In this document: in pieces, positions 7,105 to 8,712 of the stretch
Layout: the number at the start of each line of letters is the position of its first letter
Numbering within the stretch: the first letter of the stretch is position 1
NCBI GenBank assembly: GCA_031267475.1
Contig: JAIRZA010000047.1
Span: 1 to 8,712, forward strand
Direction: 5' to 3'
From: Spirochaetaceae bacterium
GTDB taxonomy: Bacteria > Spirochaetota > Spirochaetia > Treponematales > Breznakiellaceae
Length of the DNA stretch: 8,712 nucleotides
Notes under the pieces: model-generated
The model's database searches: none
Told to the model about the DNA's origin: nothing
Seen by the model: only the letters and a program-made list of their open reading frames with translations
Program-made: the position numbers and the translations under genes

Positions 7105-8029
7105 TTATACAGTCCATTCAGAAATATCTTTTTTTGATGTATGCCAAGGCGTATAGAGGACTATATTTTTCCAGTCGCAATATCTGCAAAATGGCGCCGG
7201 TTTGCGTAAGAAATCAAAGATTTCATCTATATTTTTTGCTTTGTAAATGTCAATTGAATCCGCGTCCGCTTCCTCCATGCCTGCTTTGAAATAACTGTTA
7301 AAATTGGAAACGCCGGCGCGTCTGGAACAAGTGTACAACCTTCCATTGTGCAAAGTTATACATTCATTTGCCTCAAAACAAAGCCTGAATGATTCTTTTA
7401 TATTTTGTTTTCCATTTAAGTCAAGAGTCAAAACATTTGTCCATTTAGTAATTTTGTCTGTTTTTTGATAATACGAAAATTTCACACCATGATTTTCCGC
7501 GGCTTTTTCAATTGCGTCAAAATCAATATTTACAGGATATTTAGTAACCTCTACCGTAACGTCATTTTTTTTACAATTCTCCCAAAAACTATCGGGCTGC
7601 TTAGCAAGCAACACCCCATTGCTCAGCATCGATACCCCCCCCCCCCCCGGCAAATATTAAGGAACGCGCTATATCAAAAAAGTCTGTTATTTGAGGATGT
7701 AGCAAGGGTTCGCCGCCCGCAAACGATATATTATCTATCTTTACGCCTGTCAAATCTGAAAGACGTTTACAGTCATTCCTAAAAGCGGCTACATCGTAAA
7801 ATTTTTCCTTTGCCAAAGGAGAATAAGTCCCGCATCCGGCGCAGTTTAAATTACAATGTTCGGCAAGCATAACGCCGAATTTAAGAGTTTTTAGTTTTTG
7901 CGTTCTTTTTACCGATAAAAAATAACGGTATAAAACTTGTAAATTTTTATACGCCCGGCTTTGAGGCTTAATTAATTTTCGAATAATTGATCCGATAGAC
8001 ATTTCAACGTTTTCTCTTAGTCTGTTCAT
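7105..8029 (-). CDS. Radical SAM enzyme with C-terminal Cys cluster, frame broken at a poly-G run (possibly phase-variable)
   Basis: The start is ATG at 8029-8027, with GGAGG (8041-8037) 7 nt upstream. The first frame gives 142 residues and contains the radical SAM cluster CNLNCAGC (Cys59, 63, 66) and GGEP (105-108). It then enters 14 G, goes out of frame, and ends at 7601-7603. The rest, to a TAA at 7107-7105, lies in another frame and continues the same fold: SMLSNGVLL (a conserved strand followed by NG), then a Cys-rich tail (Cys217, 223, 234, 281, 284, numbering with 13 G) in LCFEANECITLHNGRLYTC and FCRYCDW, which suggests a SPASM/twitch-like auxiliary iron-sulfur site. With 13 G the gene encodes 307 intact residues. 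In the present state the product would be truncated. Substrate unknown; the neighbouring Rossmann-type gene suggests a surface-glycan or modification role. A sequencing error in the run is possible. Confidence 0.85.
7635..7648 (-). repeat. Run of 14 G (coding strand) at the frameshift in the radical SAM gene
   Basis: Fourteen C on the plus strand read as G14 in the gene, encoding glycines between IFA and VSMLSNG. Full-length reading needs 3k+1 G (10, 13 or 16). With 14 the frame ends after IDAEQWGVAC, and with 15 it ends at once (YRC, stop). The run falls at a helix-to-strand loop where extra glycines could be tolerated, which is what a contingency switch needs. Confidence 0.9.
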
Positions 8030-8111
8030 TGATATTCCTCCATAAAATATTAAATCAGAGTTTTACAGCCTGTCTAACTGTAAACCGTCCGGCAATATCG
8101 CCGTATATCAG

Positions 8112-8140
8112 TTTATACTATAAAAATCACTAAAAGTAAA
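8112..8140 (-). promoter_or_regulatory. Predicted sigma-70-type promoter for the radical SAM gene
   Basis: On the minus strand, TTTACT (8140-8135) is followed after exactly 17 nt by TATAAA (8117-8112): 4/6 and 5/6 matches to the consensus. Transcription would start near 8105, about 75 nt before the ATG at 8029. The dyad repeats begin about 30 bp upstream of the -35 box. Confidence 0.6.
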
Positions 8141-8171
8141 TGGACTTAAGAGACGACATGGTTGGTTGCCC

Positions 8172-8224
8172 GCTAACCGAAGGTTAGTTGCTAACTTTCG
8201 GTTAGCGGCTAACTTTCGGTTAGC
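8172..8224. repeat. Three tandem 18-bp dyad repeats (operator-like or structured)
   Basis: Units start at 8172, 8190 and 8208. Units 2 and 3 are identical, GCTAACTTTCGGTTAGC, with 6-bp arms GCTAAC/GTTAGC and a 5-nt centre. Unit 1 has the same arms except for its last base, and its centre CGAAG is nearly the reverse complement of TTTCG. Units 1 and 2 together form a 16-bp stem with one G-T pair (8172-8187 with 8191-8206). This could be three sites for a dimeric regulator or a folded RNA. It lies between two divergent promoters. Confidence 0.8.
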
Positions 8225-8239
8225 TTATAAGTCCCGCAA

Positions 8240-8265
8240 AATGCAGAGCATTAATGCTCTGCATT
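8240..8265. repeat. 26-bp perfect palindrome
   Basis: The sequence AATGCAGAGCATT followed directly by its reverse complement forms a perfect loopless palindrome, centred on 8252/8253 (TTAA in the middle). It stands in the same divergent intergenic region, 15 bp after the tandem repeats. No T-tract follows, so it is more likely a protein-binding site or structural element than a terminator. Confidence 0.8.
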
Positions 8266-8286
8266 GCTCACCAAAACAAGAGACTT

Positions 8287-8363
8287 GGAGTTTGCGCTCC
8301 GCGCAACTCCGGAGCTCAACACGCAAAGCGCGTTGAGCCACGCGCTTTGGGGTGTATCACTCC
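8287..8363. other. Hairpin-rich segment with competing structures
   Basis: Hairpins follow each other: 8287-8297 with 8301-8310 (one bulged T), 8314-8324 with 8328-8338 (one mismatch, AAA loop), and 8349-8354 with 8358-8363. In addition CAAAGCGCG (8324-8332) pairs perfectly with CGCGCTTTG (8341-8349), which excludes the second and third hairpins. The segment ends just before the rightward -35 box, so it would be transcribed only from an unseen promoter. Apart from this segment and the two preceding repeats, the gap 8030-8442 holds the two promoters and no gene that I can support. Confidence 0.6.
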
Positions 8364-8371
8364 GTAGGTTT

Positions 8372-8400
8372 TTGAATTCGGAATTGCTTCCATATAGAAT
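8372..8400 (+). promoter_or_regulatory. Predicted sigma-70-type promoter for the rightward gene
   Basis: TTGAAT (8372-8377), a 17-nt spacer and TAGAAT (8395-8400) match the consensus at 4/6 and 5/6. Transcription would begin near 8407, giving a leader of about 36 nt before ATG 8443. Confidence 0.65.
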
Positions 8401-8417
8401 ACTTATATTTTTTTAAG

Positions 8418-8436
8418 TAAACTTCGGTTTAAGGAG
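8418..8436 (+). promoter_or_regulatory. Leader UUCG hairpin next to the ribosome binding site
   Basis: TAAAC-TTCG-GTTTA (8418-8431) would form a small stem capped by the very stable C(UUCG)G tetraloop. Its last base is the first of the Shine-Dalgarno AAGGAG (8431-8436), which lies 6 nt before ATG 8443. The hairpin could tune ribosome access or simply stabilise the 5' end of the mRNA. The Shine-Dalgarno sequence fixes the start of the downstream gene. Confidence 0.5.
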
Positions 8437-8442
8437 AACTGC

Positions 8443-8712
8443 ATGACAGATGAAACATTTACCCCGCTCGCGGTAAATCACGGTCTATCAATAAATGAAC
8501 TGAAAAATACTGTAAAGCAAAGGCCCTTATATATTTGGGGCGCGGGACTTACAGGACGCGGCTTTAAGTGTATGATTGAACGAAACGGAATCTCTGTTAA
8601 AGCGTTTTTGGATGTAAACCCGGCGGTGACTATTGTTGAATCGCTTGCCGTTTTGCGCCCCGCGGACGTTATCGCGGATATAAAAAAGGAAGGCGGCTTT
8701 CTTATTTGCACC
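8443..8712 (+). CDS. Protein with N-terminal Rossmann-like GxG domain, 3' end missing
   Basis: ATG 8443 follows a strong AAGGAG and a good promoter, and the frame is open to the window's end (90 residues visible). Residues 28-60 read as strand, glycine turn, helix, strand: PLYIWGAGLTGRGFKCMIERNGISVKAFLDVNP. GAG is at 33-35, and Asp57 ends the second strand, as in nucleotide-binding Rossmann folds. LRPADVIADIKK and FLICT give the next helix and strand. Such domains occur in sugar-modifying, methyltransferase-linked and other multi-domain proteins of surface-polysaccharide clusters, but the catalytic part lies beyond the edge, so no function is assigned. It is transcribed away from the radical SAM gene, and the two share a regulatory region. 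Confidence 0.75.
   Translation, partial: MTDETFTPLAVNHGLSINELKNTVKQRPLYIWGAGLTGRGFKCMIERNGISVKAFLDVNPAVTIVESLAVLRPADVIADIKKEGGFLICT

Noticed and set aside
7005..7289. Plus-strand open frame of 94 residues through the 13-G run
   Set aside because: It crosses a terminator hairpin and overlaps the radical SAM gene antisense, with low-complexity residues and no motif.
7105..8029. Two independent genes instead of one split gene
   Set aside because: The two frames together reproduce one radical SAM fold, and the second has no convincing independent start or promoter.
8172..8224. CRISPR array
   Set aside because: Three units with 1-nt spacing have no spacers, and no cas gene is visible.
8478..8711. 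Minus-strand open frame of 77 residues at the right edge
   Set aside because: It is antisense to the Rossmann-type gene, which has a promoter, a strong ribosome site and a clear motif.

Overview
The window looks like a carbohydrate-utilisation locus next to a small accessory locus, from an anaerobic, probably gut- or lignocellulose-associated bacterium. Base composition is close to balanced. Shine-Dalgarno sequences are strong (GGAGG, AAGGAG), genes are tightly coupled by ATGA overlaps, and the intergenic DNA is full of near-perfect hairpins with 3-4 nt loops. A Treponema-like spirochaete or a Firmicute would fit, but no marker gene is present, so this is only an inference.

Positions 1-4611 (plus strand) encode a sugar ABC importer of the ribose/galactose (CUT2) type: a substrate-binding protein cut by the left edge, a strong hairpin terminator or attenuator, then permease 1, a double-domain ATPase and permease 2. 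The last three overlap by 4 nt at each junction. Two different RbsC-type permeases flank the ATPase gene, so the membrane channel is probably a heterodimer, as in YtfT/YjfF or LsrC/LsrD. The ATPase sequence predicts one working and one decayed ATP site. A terminator and a second, longer hairpin close this unit.

Positions 4857-6950 (plus) encode a complete family 3 glycoside hydrolase without a signal peptide. It probably cleaves, in the cytoplasm, the beta-linked sugars the transporter brings in.

Positions 6951-8712 are different in character. A minus-strand radical SAM gene (7105-8029) is broken into two frames exactly at a run of 14 G (on its coding strand), which suggests phase variation by slippage; a sequence error is the main alternative. 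A second 13-G run lies just beyond its terminator, in inverted orientation to the first. Upstream of the radical SAM gene, a 413-bp divergent intergenic region holds two good sigma-70-like promoters facing away from each other. Between them is a 190-bp zone of tandem dyad repeats, a 26-bp perfect palindrome and competing hairpins. The rightward promoter drives a gene cut by the right edge that begins with a Rossmann-like GxG domain, of a kind often seen in surface-glycan or modification clusters. The best candidate for something new is this divergent pair: a possibly phase-variable radical SAM enzyme with a highly structured shared control region.
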